A stretch of DNA of 64,000 bases from CBDFHC01 sp965247585. Its GTDB lineage: Bacteria; Chloroflexota; Dehalococcoidia; Lucifugimonadales; GCA-2712585. The DNA lies in assembly GCA_965247585.1 (NCBI GenBank), contig CBDFHC010000005.1, positions 620,001 to 684,000 of the forward strand. The letters run 5' to 3'. The notes beneath the pieces were generated by a model. It was given only the letters and a program-made list of their open reading frames with translations. It was not told the origin of the DNA and did not search any database. The position numbers and the translations under genes are program-made. How positions within the stretch are numbered: position 1 is the first letter of the stretch; every line of letters begins with the position of its first letter. This document shows positions 26,062 to 34,585 of the stretch, piece by piece.

Positions 26062-28089
26062 TTACTCCACCCGCCTGCGGCGGTTCTTCACGTAGTCCAC
26101 CAGCACATACTCACCCAGCGCCTGGGGACTGCTATAGAACGCCCTACCCTTGTTAATCCGCGTTATCTGGTCCACAAAATTCATTAGCTGGTAGCTGTTC
26201 TCCAGCATGAACGTGTTGATAATAATCCCCGCCTGGGTGCACCGCCGCACCTCTTTCAGCGTCTCCAGCACCGTCCTTGACGTGGGCGGGTAGTTAAAGT
26301 ACGCGTACTCCCCCTCCAGGTGCGCCGTGGGCTCCCCGTCCGTGATGACGATAATCTGCCGCGTGCCCGTTTTCTCCTTCGACAGCAGCCTGCGCGACAG
26401 CATCAGCGCATGGTGCAGGTTCGTCCCTGGACTCCACGTGTTCCAGGTGGTCTTCAGCAGCTCGTCTTCCCTTATCTCGTAGGCGTAGTCGGAGAACCCT
26501 ATGACATAGAGCGCGTCCCGAGGGTACTGCGTGCTGATCAGCGAAAACAGCGCCATGGCCACCTTCTTCGCCGCCTGGAACGCGTCGAACATCCCCATGG
26601 AGCGGCTCTGGTCCAGCAGCACCACCGTGGCCGCCTGGGTGGAGTGCTCGCTGCGATATATCTCGAAGTCGTCCGGCGCCATCCGCACTGGGATACTGGG
26701 GCCATTGCGAAGCACCGCGTTCTTCAGGCTCTGCTGTAGGTGCACCTCGAACGGGTCCCCGTACTCGTACGCCTTCGTCTCCTCCAGCCGGTCCCCGCTG
26801 GCCCCCCGAAGGAACATCTGGTGCGAGCCCACCCGGTCCTTCTTTAGCTGGCTGAACACCTCCTTTAGCGCCCGCTGCCCTATCTTCCGGATGCCCCGGG
26901 GCGTCAGCTCCGGCTGGTCTCCGCCGGTTATGTAGCCCGCCTCCTCCAGCATGCGCTGTAGCTCCTGAAGCTGCTCCCAGTTCTGCCGCGCCTCCTCCCC
27001 CAGAAGCTCCGCCAGCTTCTCCGGATCTATCTCGTCCAGGTCACCGGTGCGCATCGCCTGCCGAAGGTTCCCCTCCATCTGGTCCATCTGCTGAAGCTCG
27101 CCCATAAGCTCCATCGCCTGCTCCAGCGTCAGGCTGTCCTCCCCCATGAACGGGTACTGCTTCGCCAGATCGTTTATCGGCATCATACGGTTCATCAGAG
27201 CGGCCAATTCGGCCATCTGCTCCATGGTCCCGGGGTCCATCGCCGCCCCCATCGCCTCCTCCAGATCCCGCCTGGCTTCCAGCGACATGCTGTTCATCAG
27301 CGACTGCATCTGCGCCATCTGTTGCTGGATTCGCTGCATCAGCTCTTCCAGGCTCTGCGGCGGGTTGGGTCCGAACATCTGCCCGAACTTCTCCATGAAC
27401 GATTGGAAGTCCGGCTCCAGCCCCATCATCTTTTCCCGCAGCATATGGTTCAGCTCCCGGAGCATCTCCCGCATCGCCTCTATTCTCTCCGGGGTCATCC
27501 CCTTTAGCTCCTCCTTCATCCCCTGGACCATGTTGTCCGCCATCTGCTGCTTCAGCATATCCAGCAGCTCCTGGAACAGCCGCTGCGCCTCCGGGTCCAT
27601 GAAGTCATACGTTGAAAGCTCCTGGATTGCCCCGCCCACGCTTTCCGGCAGCGCGTCCAGCTTCTCATGGTGCGTCCGGGCCCGCTCCTCCAGCAGCCCG
27701 CTCATCTCCTCCATCTGCCGCCGCTCCGGTCCCTCGGCGTCCTTTATCTCCTGCGCGGCGTCCTTCAGCCGGCGCTGGATCCCCATCCGCTCCGTGTCCA
27801 CCACCTCGTCCAGCCGCTTCTTCAGGTCGTCCATCACCGAGTCCATGTTGTGCCGTTGGAGCTGCTGTTGCCGCTGGTCTCGAAGCCGTTGCAGCATGTC
27901 TTGAAGCCCCGGCATTCGCTCCCCGTTCTGCCCCTGCATGCCCCGGCGGAACAACTCTCGCATCGCCTTCAGCACGTCGCCTTCGGCGAACAGGTCGTCG
28001 GTCAGCCGCTCCATCAGCTCCTCGGCGTCCACGCTGAAGATGCTCTGGCTGCCGTCCCAACGGGTATAGCGGTATCCTGGACTTATCAT
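26062..28089 (-). CDS. VWA domain protein with long helical region
   Basis: A 675-residue protein. Residues 1 to about 440 are helix-rich, with many Met, Gln and Glu residues (likely coiled coils). A von Willebrand A domain follows: the MIDAS motif DQSRSM near residue 493, the Thr in SPGTNLHHAL and the Asp in ITDGEPTAH. Similar actinobacterial and Chloroflexota proteins pair with MoxR- or chelatase-type AAA ATPases as metal-insertion or remodelling chaperones, but no ATPase gene is adjacent here. ATG start; convergent with the lipoprotein gene. Confidence 0.85.
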   Translation of the reverse strand: MISPGYRYTRWDGSQSIFSVDAEELMERLTDDLFAEGDVLKAMRELFRRGMQGQNGERMPGLQDMLQRLRDQRQQQLQRHNMDSVMDDLKKRLDEVVDTERMGIQRRLKDAAQEIKDAEGPERRQMEEMSGLLEERARTHHEKLDALPESVGGAIQELSTYDFMDPEAQRLFQELLDMLKQQMADNMVQGMKEELKGMTPERIEAMREMLRELNHMLREKMMGLEPDFQSFMEKFGQMFGPNPPQSLEELMQRIQQQMAQMQSLMNSMSLEARRDLEEAMGAAMDPGTMEQMAELAALMNRMMPINDLAKQYPFMGEDSLTLEQAMELMGELQQMDQMEGNLRQAMRTGDLDEIDPEKLAELLGEEARQNWEQLQELQRMLEEAGYITGGDQPELTPRGIRKIGQRALKEVFSQLKKDRVGSHQMFLRGASGDRLEETKAYEYGDPFEVHLQQSLKNAVLRNGPSIPVRMAPDDFEIYRSEHSTQAATVVLLDQSRSMGMFDAFQAAKKVAMALFSLISTQYPRDALYVIGFSDYAYEIREDELLKTTWNTWSPGTNLHHALMLSRRLLSKEKTGTRQIIVITDGEPTAHLEGEYAYFNYPPTSRTVLETLKEVRRCTQAGIIINTFMLENSYQLMNFVDQITRINKGRAFYSSPQALGEYVLVDYVKNRRRRVE

Positions 28090-28473
28090 CAGGCTTTCCT
28101 CTGAATTACCAAAATCGTCTTTAATAGGATTCTTGAGAAGGGGGAGTCCAAAGGGGCAATTGCCTCTCTGGCGGGAGTCTGAGGGTGTCCCTCAGAAATT
28201 TTTCTTAAACCATCCGGGGTGGGAGGGTGGGTACCACCAACCTGTGATTTTCAGTCCTCTCGCGAAGCAAAGCCATCGTTAATGACGATTACCGGGTGTG
28301 CAGTGTCGCGCCCCTCCCGGGACGCCTCCCTCCATGCTACGCTTGCCCGGTAGCACTGGCAAGCAGAGGTCCCGCCAATAGCGCCCAAACCGCGCCTCCG
28401 TGCCTCACATCGTTTGATTGCCCTCCGTGCGCCATGTTACGCTTAGTACACGAAGTACCTGGGGAACGGTTGC
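28090..28473. repeat. Intergenic spacer with dispersed hairpin repeat, copy 4
   Basis: The fullest copy spans about 28137-28260: GGGGGAGTCCAAAGGGGC, the perfect core CTGAGGG-TGT-CCCTCAG (28179-28195), GGGGTGGGAGGGTGGGTACC and the tail GTGATTTTCAGTCCTCTC. The right part (28261-28473) contains two short direct repeats, CCATGCTACGCTT (28333) and CCATGTTACGCTT (28432), and no gene. It is the divergent region between the VWA gene and xdhC. Confidence 0.7.
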
Positions 28474-29616
28474 ATGAGAGAGGTCATTGAAGAAACGGTC
28501 CGACTCCTGGAGAAGGGCGAGCCGTGCGTGCTGGCCACCGTGGTCAGGACCAAGGGTTCCACTCCACAGAAGCCCGGCGCCAAGCTGATCGTCCGGAAGG
28601 ACGGCACCGCCGTGGGCACCCTGGGCGGCGGCTGCGTCGAAGGCGACATCTGGTTCGCCGCCAAGGAGATCATGCGCCGTAACGGCGGCCCGGAGTTCCG
28701 CGACTACTATCTGAACGAGGACATCGCCGCCCGCGACGGCCTGGTCTGCGGCGGCACCATGTACTTCTTCCTGGACCCCCTAACGGAGTCCAATGATTAC
28801 CTCCCCTTCGGACGCGAGATCCTTGACGCCTATAACGGCGGCCAGGTGGTGGGCGTGGCCACCGTGGTCCGCTCCGACCAGCCCCAGCGCATGGGCGCCC
28901 GGCTGCTTCTCCGCCACGACGACACCACCCAGGGAACCCTGGGAGACTCGGACCTGGAGCACCTGGCCCTGGAGGCCATCCGCAAGGTGGCGGAGGTAGG
29001 CAACAACGAGCACATCCTCACCGCCGACGGTACGGAGCTCTTCGTCGAGGGCTACACCTCCCCGGCCACCGTGGTGCTCATGGGCGGCGGCCATGTGGGC
29101 AAAGCCACCTCCCTGGTGGCCAAGAACCTCGGCTTCCGGATATATATCGTGGACGACCGCCCCGAGTTCGCCAACAAGGAGCGCTTCCCCGAGGCGCAAG
29201 ACACCATCGTGGCCGAATTCGGCAAGGGCCTGGACCAGATTCCCATCAACGTGAACACCTATATCGTCGTGGCCACCCGGGGCCACAAGCAGGACGATTT
29301 GGCCCTGGAAGCGGCGATTCACACTCCCGCCCGCTACGTTGGGCTCATGGGCAGCCGCCGCAAGACGTTGCTTATCTACAAACACCTGCTGAAGAAAGGC
29401 TACTCTCCGGAAACCCTGCGAAAGGTCAAGGCCCCCATCGGGCTGGACATTGGCGCCCTAACCCCGGAGGAGATCGCCGTCAGCATCATGTCAGAGCTGG
29501 TCATGGTCCGGCGCGGCGGCAGCGGCGGCACCATGCAAATGGACGAGAAGTTCTTCAACCGCGCTATGCAGCAGGCAGGGGTCAAGGAGTGGGCCGCGTC
29601 TGTGCCCTCCTCCTAG
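28474..29616 (+). CDS. XdhC/CoxI family molybdoenzyme maturation factor
   Basis: A 380-residue XdhC/CoxI family protein. The N-terminal XdhC domain has GSTPQKPGAKLIV and LGGGCVEGDIW near residue 50; the C-terminal Rossmann domain has VLMGGGHVGKA near residue 199 and ends with GLDIGALTPEEIAVSIMSE. These proteins help insert sulfurated molybdenum cofactor into xanthine dehydrogenase-type enzymes. No such enzyme is in the window. The 3' end overlaps the MocA-like gene by 28 bp, which fits a shared task. Confidence 0.93.
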   Translation: MREVIEETVRLLEKGEPCVLATVVRTKGSTPQKPGAKLIVRKDGTAVGTLGGGCVEGDIWFAAKEIMRRNGGPEFRDYYLNEDIAARDGLVCGGTMYFFLDPLTESNDYLPFGREILDAYNGGQVVGVATVVRSDQPQRMGARLLLRHDDTTQGTLGDSDLEHLALEAIRKVAEVGNNEHILTADGTELFVEGYTSPATVVLMGGGHVGKATSLVAKNLGFRIYIVDDRPEFANKERFPEAQDTIVAEFGKGLDQIPINVNTYIVVATRGHKQDDLALEAAIHTPARYVGLMGSRRKTLLIYKHLLKKGYSPETLRKVKAPIGLDIGALTPEEIAVSIMSELVMVRRGGSGGTMQMDEKFFNRAMQQAGVKEWAASVPSS

Positions 29617-30194
29617 CGGCGGGTCTCTCCCAGCGCATGGGGGAGCCTAAGCCCCTCCTAACCTGGCGGGGCCAGACCCTCCTCAATTACCAGGTCTCTA
29701 CCCTTCAGCATGCGGGCCTCAGCCCTATCCTGGTGGTCCTAGGCCACCGCGCCGATGAGCTGGAGGCCCAGCTTTCACCCACCCAAGCCCTTCGTTTGGT
29801 GCGAAATCCAGACTACGAGCAAGGCCGCAGCACGTCCGTTCGCGCCGGCGTCAACGCCCTGGACCCCTCCCAGGTCGACGCCGTCCTGGTGCTCAACGTC
29901 GACCAACCCCGCCCGGCGGCGCTGGTGTCCTCCGTGCTACAGGCGCACGAAGAGGGCGGCGCCCTGATCACCATCCCCACATATCGGGGCAAAGGCGGCC
30001 ACCCTGTGGTGTTTTCCGCCGAACTGCTGGGCGAATTGGCTCAAGTCTCGGAAGCCACCGAGGGCCTCAAGGCACTGGTCCGCCGCCACGAAAATGAGAT
30101 AAACAGGATAGAGCTGGGACTGGAAGAGGCCTTGCTGGACCTCAACACCGAGGAACAGTACCGCCGCGCATACGCCCTCTACGGCCAGCAATAG
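29589..30194 (+). CDS. mocA: MobA/MocA-like molybdenum cofactor nucleotidyltransferase
   Basis: A 201-residue nucleotidyltransferase. The NTP loop LLLAAGLSQRMGEPKPLL (residues 7-24) and the metal-binding Asp in LVLNVDQPRPA near residue 100 are typical of MocA, which attaches CMP to the molybdenum cofactor. GTG start overlapping xdhC. Together they form a small unit for maturing a molybdenum hydroxylase encoded elsewhere. Confidence 0.88.
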   Translation: MGRVCALLLAAGLSQRMGEPKPLLTWRGQTLLNYQVSTLQHAGLSPILVVLGHRADELEAQLSPTQALRLVRNPDYEQGRSTSVRAGVNALDPSQVDAVLVLNVDQPRPAALVSSVLQAHEEGGALITIPTYRGKGGHPVVFSAELLGELAQVSEATEGLKALVRRHENEINRIELGLEEALLDLNTEEQYRRAYALYGQQ

Positions 30195-30401
30195 CCCTTC
30201 CCTCTCGCCACGCTGCCCCAAATGGGGTCCAAGGGGGAACCTCCCGCTGGCGAAATTCTGGTGCCCTTCAGCGATGGGGGCCGGACGGGAACCACCAACC
30301 CCTGATTCTTACCCCTGGTGGCGCCAAAATGCCACCGGCGCATGAACGATTCCCCTGTGTTACCATGATTCGGTTCTTTCAACGATGCACGGGAGGCGGC
30401 C
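30195..30401. repeat. Degenerate dispersed repeat, copy 5
   Basis: At about 30220-30318: AAATGGGGTCCAAGGGGGAAC, CCGCTGGCGAAATTCTGGTGCCC, then GGACGGGAACCACCAACCCC and a TGATTCTTACCCC tail. The order matches the other copies, but the hairpin core has decayed. The spacer separates mocA from the CoA transferase gene and holds no gene. Confidence 0.6.
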
Positions 30402-31589
30402 ATGCAGGCGCTGCAAGGCATTCGGGTGCTTGACCTCACCAGGGCACTCGCCGGACCCTACTGTACCCTCATGCTGGGGGACTATGGGGCCGACGTTATC
30501 AAGATTGAGCTGCCCGGCCGCGGTGACGATACCCGGCAGTGGGGGCCTCCCTACATCGAGTCCGAAAGCGCCTATTTCCTCTCCATCAACCGCAGCAAGC
30601 GGAGCCTCACCCTGAACCTCAAGGAGCCCCAGGGCAAAGAGATCTTCATGCGGCTGGCCCGTGACGCCGACGTGATTGTGGAGAACTTCACCCCCGGGGT
30701 CATGGGCCGCCTGGGCATTGACTACGATTCCGTGAAGAAAGAAAACTCTCGCGTCGTTTTCTGCTCTATTTCCGGCTTCGGCCAGACGGGTCCCTATCGC
30801 AGCAAGCCCGCTTACGACCAGATGATGCAGGGCGTCGGCGGCATCATGAGCCTCACCGGCGAGCCGGACGGCCCTCCACAGAAGATGGGCATCGCGCTCA
30901 CCGACATCGGCGCTGGTATGCTGGGCGCCTTCGCCGTGATGACTGCCCTGTTCCACCGGCAGCACACCGGCGAGGGCCAGTACATCGACATCTCCATGCT
31001 GGACAACCAGGTATCCTGGCTCACCTACCAGGCCGGCACCTACTTCGGCACCGGCAGCCCGCCGCCCCGGTTGGGCGCCGCCCACCCCAACCTGGTCCCC
31101 TACCAGGCGTTCCAGTGCTCTGACGCCAAGTATGTCAACGTGGCGGTGGGTAACGAACGCTTCTGGCAGCGCTTCTGCACCGCCCTGGGCCGGGAAGACC
31201 TGGCGGAGACCCCGGAGTACGCCGTGAACCGAGAGCGGGTCAAGAACCGCGCCAAGCTGGTGTCCCTGCTTCAGCAGGAGTTCGCCAAGCAGACCGCCGC
31301 GCGGTGGGTTGAAGTGCTGGAAGAGGCCGGAGTCCCCTGCGGCGCCATCAATGACCTGGCGGACGTCTTCTCAGACCCCCAGGTGCTGCAACGAGAGATG
31401 CTCCTGGAGATGGACCACCCCACCGCCGGCAGGATCAAACAGACCGGCCTGCCCATCAAGTTCTCCGGCACCCCCGGCGCCTTGAAGCTCCCCCCTCCGG
31501 TTTTGGGCCAGCACAACGCGGAAATCCTCTCGGAGTTGGGATACACCCCGGACGATGTCAGCGAGCTACAGCGCCAGGAAATAATCTAG
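30402..31589 (+). CDS. CoA transferase family III (CaiB/BaiF type)
   Basis: A 395-residue family III CoA transferase. The N-terminal LDLTRALAGPYCTLMLGDYGADVIKIE is diagnostic, and the catalytic Asp lies in ALTDIGAGMLGAF near residue 169. Such enzymes move CoA between carboxylic acids, for example formyl, carnitine or succinyl derivatives. The substrate cannot be told from sequence. ATG start; the next gene is 75 bp downstream and may be co-transcribed. Confidence 0.92.
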   Translation: MQALQGIRVLDLTRALAGPYCTLMLGDYGADVIKIELPGRGDDTRQWGPPYIESESAYFLSINRSKRSLTLNLKEPQGKEIFMRLARDADVIVENFTPGVMGRLGIDYDSVKKENSRVVFCSISGFGQTGPYRSKPAYDQMMQGVGGIMSLTGEPDGPPQKMGIALTDIGAGMLGAFAVMTALFHRQHTGEGQYIDISMLDNQVSWLTYQAGTYFGTGSPPPRLGAAHPNLVPYQAFQCSDAKYVNVAVGNERFWQRFCTALGREDLAETPEYAVNRERVKNRAKLVSLLQQEFAKQTAARWVEVLEEAGVPCGAINDLADVFSDPQVLQREMLLEMDHPTAGRIKQTGLPIKFSGTPGALKLPPPVLGQHNAEILSELGYTPDDVSELQRQEII

Positions 31590-31664
31590 TCTGGCATCTT
31601 CCTTGCCTCCCCATGCCTCTTTGATTATTATTTGGCAAACTCTTCACCATAGGGGCGTTGGCGT

Positions 31665-32459
31665 ATGGATTTAGGTCTGAGGGAACGAGTGGCGATTGTT
31701 GGGGGTTCCAGCAAGGGGATGGGCAAGGCCACCGCTCTGGCATTGGCCCGCGAGGGCGCTTTCGTGACGGTCTGCTCCCGCTCCGAGCCAGACCTCCGGA
31801 AGACCGAGATGGAGATTGCCCGCACCGCGTCCCAGCAGCACGTGCTGGCCATTCCAGCGGACCTGTCGAAGCCTGACAGCATCAGGCGGGTGGTTCGCGA
31901 GACCTTCAACCGGTTCGACCGTCTGGACATCGTCATCAACAACATCGGCGGCCCTCCCCAGGGAAAAGCCGCCGACCTGGAAGACGAACAGTGGTACGCT
32001 GCCCTGGAGATGAACTTCCTCAGCGCTATCCGAATGAGCCGCGAGGCCATCCCTTACATGAAGCAGCAGCGTTGGGGTAGGATTATCAACCTCCTCTCCA
32101 ACGCCGTAAAACAGCCCACGCTGGACCTGGTGCTCTCCACCGCCACACGCTTGGCCGTGGTGGGCTACGCCAAGAGCCTTTCCACCGAGGTCGCCCCCTT
32201 CAACATCACCGTCAACAACGTCCTCCCCGGCGCCGTGCTCACCGACCGTATGACCTCCCTCTACGATGCCATGGCCGAAGCCCAGGACAAGTCCGCCGAA
32301 GAGCTGATGCAGGAGGCCACCCGTCAGATACCCATGCACCGCCTCGGCAGGCCCGAGGAGATGGGCGACCTCATCGCCTTCCTCGCCTCGGAGCGCGCCA
32401 GCTTCATCACCGGGCAGAGCATTAGCCTGGACGGCGGCGCCCTGGCCTCCGTCATCTAG
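31665..32459 (+). CDS. SDR-family protein with non-canonical active site
   Basis: A 264-residue short-chain dehydrogenase/reductase fold. Cofactor motif GGSSKGMG (residues 13-20) and NNIGG (92-96) are in place, and Ser145 is kept. The YxxxK catalytic pair is not: the aligned positions are Ser158 and Arg162, in LSTATRLAVVGYAKSLS. A subfamily of FabG-like proteins shares such replacements, so this may be a normal feature of that group, with altered chemistry. The C-terminal FITGQSISLDGGAL is typical. It ends 3 bp before a convergent gene. Confidence 0.85.
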   Translation: MDLGLRERVAIVGGSSKGMGKATALALAREGAFVTVCSRSEPDLRKTEMEIARTASQQHVLAIPADLSKPDSIRRVVRETFNRFDRLDIVINNIGGPPQGKAADLEDEQWYAALEMNFLSAIRMSREAIPYMKQQRWGRIINLLSNAVKQPTLDLVLSTATRLAVVGYAKSLSTEVAPFNITVNNVLPGAVLTDRMTSLYDAMAEAQDKSAEELMQEATRQIPMHRLGRPEEMGDLIAFLASERASFITGQSISLDGGALASVI

Positions 32460-32462
32460 CCG

Positions 32463-34040
32463 CTAGCCGCCACGCTGGCTGGCGTACACCCCCTCCATAG
32501 ACCCCCCTATCTCCTCCACCCTCAGCCCCTTCACCGCCACTTCCGGCGCCCACGTCACCTGGTCCGAGTCCCACCGCACCGTGCCCCGAGGCTCCTTGCC
32601 TATGGCCAAAACGTTTCTGATCAAGCTCAACACGTTATCGTTCAACCGCAGCGTGTTGGGCCGTAGCGGCGCGGCCAGACGGCCTCCCTTAATCACAAAC
32701 GAGTCCGCCACCACCGTGCCGCTAAAGTCGCCCGCCGTTATGCCGTTCACCGGGTACGTGTACCACAGCCGCCCTATGTACAGCCCGTCTCCCACCGCTT
32801 CCAGCAGCTCTTGGGTGGTCTTGCCTTCGCCGGTGGTCAGGAACAGGTTGGTGGGAGTTGTGCCCGGCGGCGCGTCGAAGTTCCTACCCCCACCTCCTCC
32901 CGTGCGGAACCCATTCCGCGGCGCTATGGCCTCTTTCACCCGCTCCGGCGGCGCACCCAGCTTCCGCTTCCCGGCGGGGTCCCGCAGCATCCGCTGGTAC
33001 TCGTAGAAGTTAGACAGAAGCCCCTTGAGCTCGCCATTTTCAATCAATTGCGTCCGCCCGGTGGGGAGACCTTCGTCTGTAATCGCCTTGCTGGCCGCCA
33101 GCCCGGGCAGCGAGCCGTCGTCATACAGATGGAGCAGCGGTGAGGCTACCAATGCCCCCATCTTGCCCATGAACGGAGAGACCCCGGCGTAAAAGCTGCT
33201 CAACTCCAGCCCTGGCAGCAACACCCACTCCAATATCTCGGCCACCGCCTGGGGACCCAGCACCACGTTGTAGACGCCCGTGGGCGCCCTCACGCCGCCA
33301 ATCCCGCCGATGGCGTTCCGGGCCGCCTCGACGCCCGCCGCCATGGCCGCCGCGTCCATCCAGCCACTGATATAGAACCCTGTGCCCTTGGCCTCCTGCC
33401 GCTCCACCATCGCCGTGGCGAATGACCGCAGAATAGTGGACTCGTCCGTCTGGACCCTGGGGAAATGGAACGACCCTATGGCCATCCGCTCCTGGAGAAT
33501 CATCACGTCGCCGCCCAGGATAAGCCCTTGCCGGGGTAGCTCCTCCGGTGAACCCGCCAGGTCCAGCAGCTCCTCGGAGCTGTTGAAGACGTCCAGCGCC
33601 CCCTCCAGCGTCCTCCATCCTAGCTTGACCAGCCCGTTTCCCGTGGCCCGCATCAACGCCGGGTCGTGGTAACCGCGCAGCGTGGGGCCGTGGAGCGCCG
33701 GCGTGGGCAGCGAAACGAACTCCGGGTCCAGCACCGCGCCCTTCCGCGCCTTCTCCAGCGCCCAGGCCACCCCGTCCAGCGAAAGGTCCGCGGTCTCGCT
33801 GCCGAAGCCGCTCTTGGTACCCTGGGGCGTGGCCAGCGCCACCCGGACCCCCAACCCGAACGCCTCCAGCGACTTCGGCTCCTCCACCCCGTTGCTCGGT
33901 ATATGCGAGGTGTAGTTCAGCCGCACCGTCAGGTTGTTGTTGGCCGCGGCGAACACCTCCGCCTCCGTGACGTCCGGCTGCCCGCGCAGGTAGCCCAGCG
34001 CGTCTCGCACGGACCGCCTAAGCTGTGCCAGGGGAATCAT
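32463..34040 (-). CDS. TldE/PmbA-like subunit of a TldD/E metalloprotease
   Basis: A 525-residue TldD/PmbA family protein. It lacks the HExxxH zinc motif seen in its partner gene at 34585-36153, so it is the non-catalytic, TldE-like subunit. The TldD/E heterodimer is a cytoplasmic protease known to mature modified peptides and degrade antitoxins in other bacteria. Family features include GGRNFDAPPGTTPTNLFL near residue 385 and YTYPVNGITAGDFSG near residue 430. The pair is separated by a decayed small gene. Confidence 0.85.
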   Translation of the reverse strand: MIPLAQLRRSVRDALGYLRGQPDVTEAEVFAAANNNLTVRLNYTSHIPSNGVEEPKSLEAFGLGVRVALATPQGTKSGFGSETADLSLDGVAWALEKARKGAVLDPEFVSLPTPALHGPTLRGYHDPALMRATGNGLVKLGWRTLEGALDVFNSSEELLDLAGSPEELPRQGLILGGDVMILQERMAIGSFHFPRVQTDESTILRSFATAMVERQEAKGTGFYISGWMDAAAMAAGVEAARNAIGGIGGVRAPTGVYNVVLGPQAVAEILEWVLLPGLELSSFYAGVSPFMGKMGALVASPLLHLYDDGSLPGLAASKAITDEGLPTGRTQLIENGELKGLLSNFYEYQRMLRDPAGKRKLGAPPERVKEAIAPRNGFRTGGGGGRNFDAPPGTTPTNLFLTTGEGKTTQELLEAVGDGLYIGRLWYTYPVNGITAGDFSGTVVADSFVIKGGRLAAPLRPNTLRLNDNVLSLIRNVLAIGKEPRGTVRWDSDQVTWAPEVAVKGLRVEEIGGSMEGVYASQRGG

Positions 34041-34213
34041 TATTGCGCTTCCCGACTTACCGGCTCGGTCCCGTCCATACCCATTACTCCCATATTGTGC
34101 CGGCTGGGCTCACGTGGGCAAACGACGAGAGGAGAGTCAGTCACAGGTGATCTAATAATCTCTGCAACGGCCCAGCAAGACGGCCGGTTGGTCTAGCCGC
34201 CCAACCAATGCCA

Positions 34214-34585
34214 TCACTTGCTAGCGGCTCCCAGCAGCCATCCCGTGGTGGGCACCAATCTCCGGCCCACCGGGTCTACCGCCAGTAAGAGGCCCTCCAG
34301 GGTATGCGCGCCTAGCACAGCCCCCTCACCCTCGGCCCCAAACACCACTAAGCTTATTTCTGCCTCGCCGTTAACCCTAATCCAGGTCTGTCCCATATCC
34401 CTCTCGATGCGCCGCCCATCGGCCAGCGCAAACGTCGTTCTGCGTATCGGCCGGACTCCTAGCCTTTCCAATACGGACCCTGGCACTATAGAAAAGCTGG
34501 CCCCAGTGCCTGCCACCGCCTCCACCGTCTCGTACCGCTCTCCCTCAGGGTCGCCTATATCAATGCTATGCTTAAAAGTGCCCGT
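34214..34585 (-). pseudogene. Decayed clan AA (retropepsin-like) aspartic protease
   Basis: The reading frame gives 124 codons of a small retropepsin-like protease: FKHSIDIGDPEGERYETVEAV, then the active-site region, then LERLGVRPIRR, DGRRIERDMGQTWIRV and a closing LGAHTLEGLLLAVDPVGRRLVP. Two changes suggest loss of function. The family's initiator Met aligns with ACG at 34583-34585, and the catalytic Asp of the DTGA motif is Gly26 (AGTGAS). The upstream tldD gene stops at TAA overlapping this codon, so TAACG stands where a coupled TAATG would be. A GTG at 34525 could start a 103-residue remnant. Confidence 0.7.
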
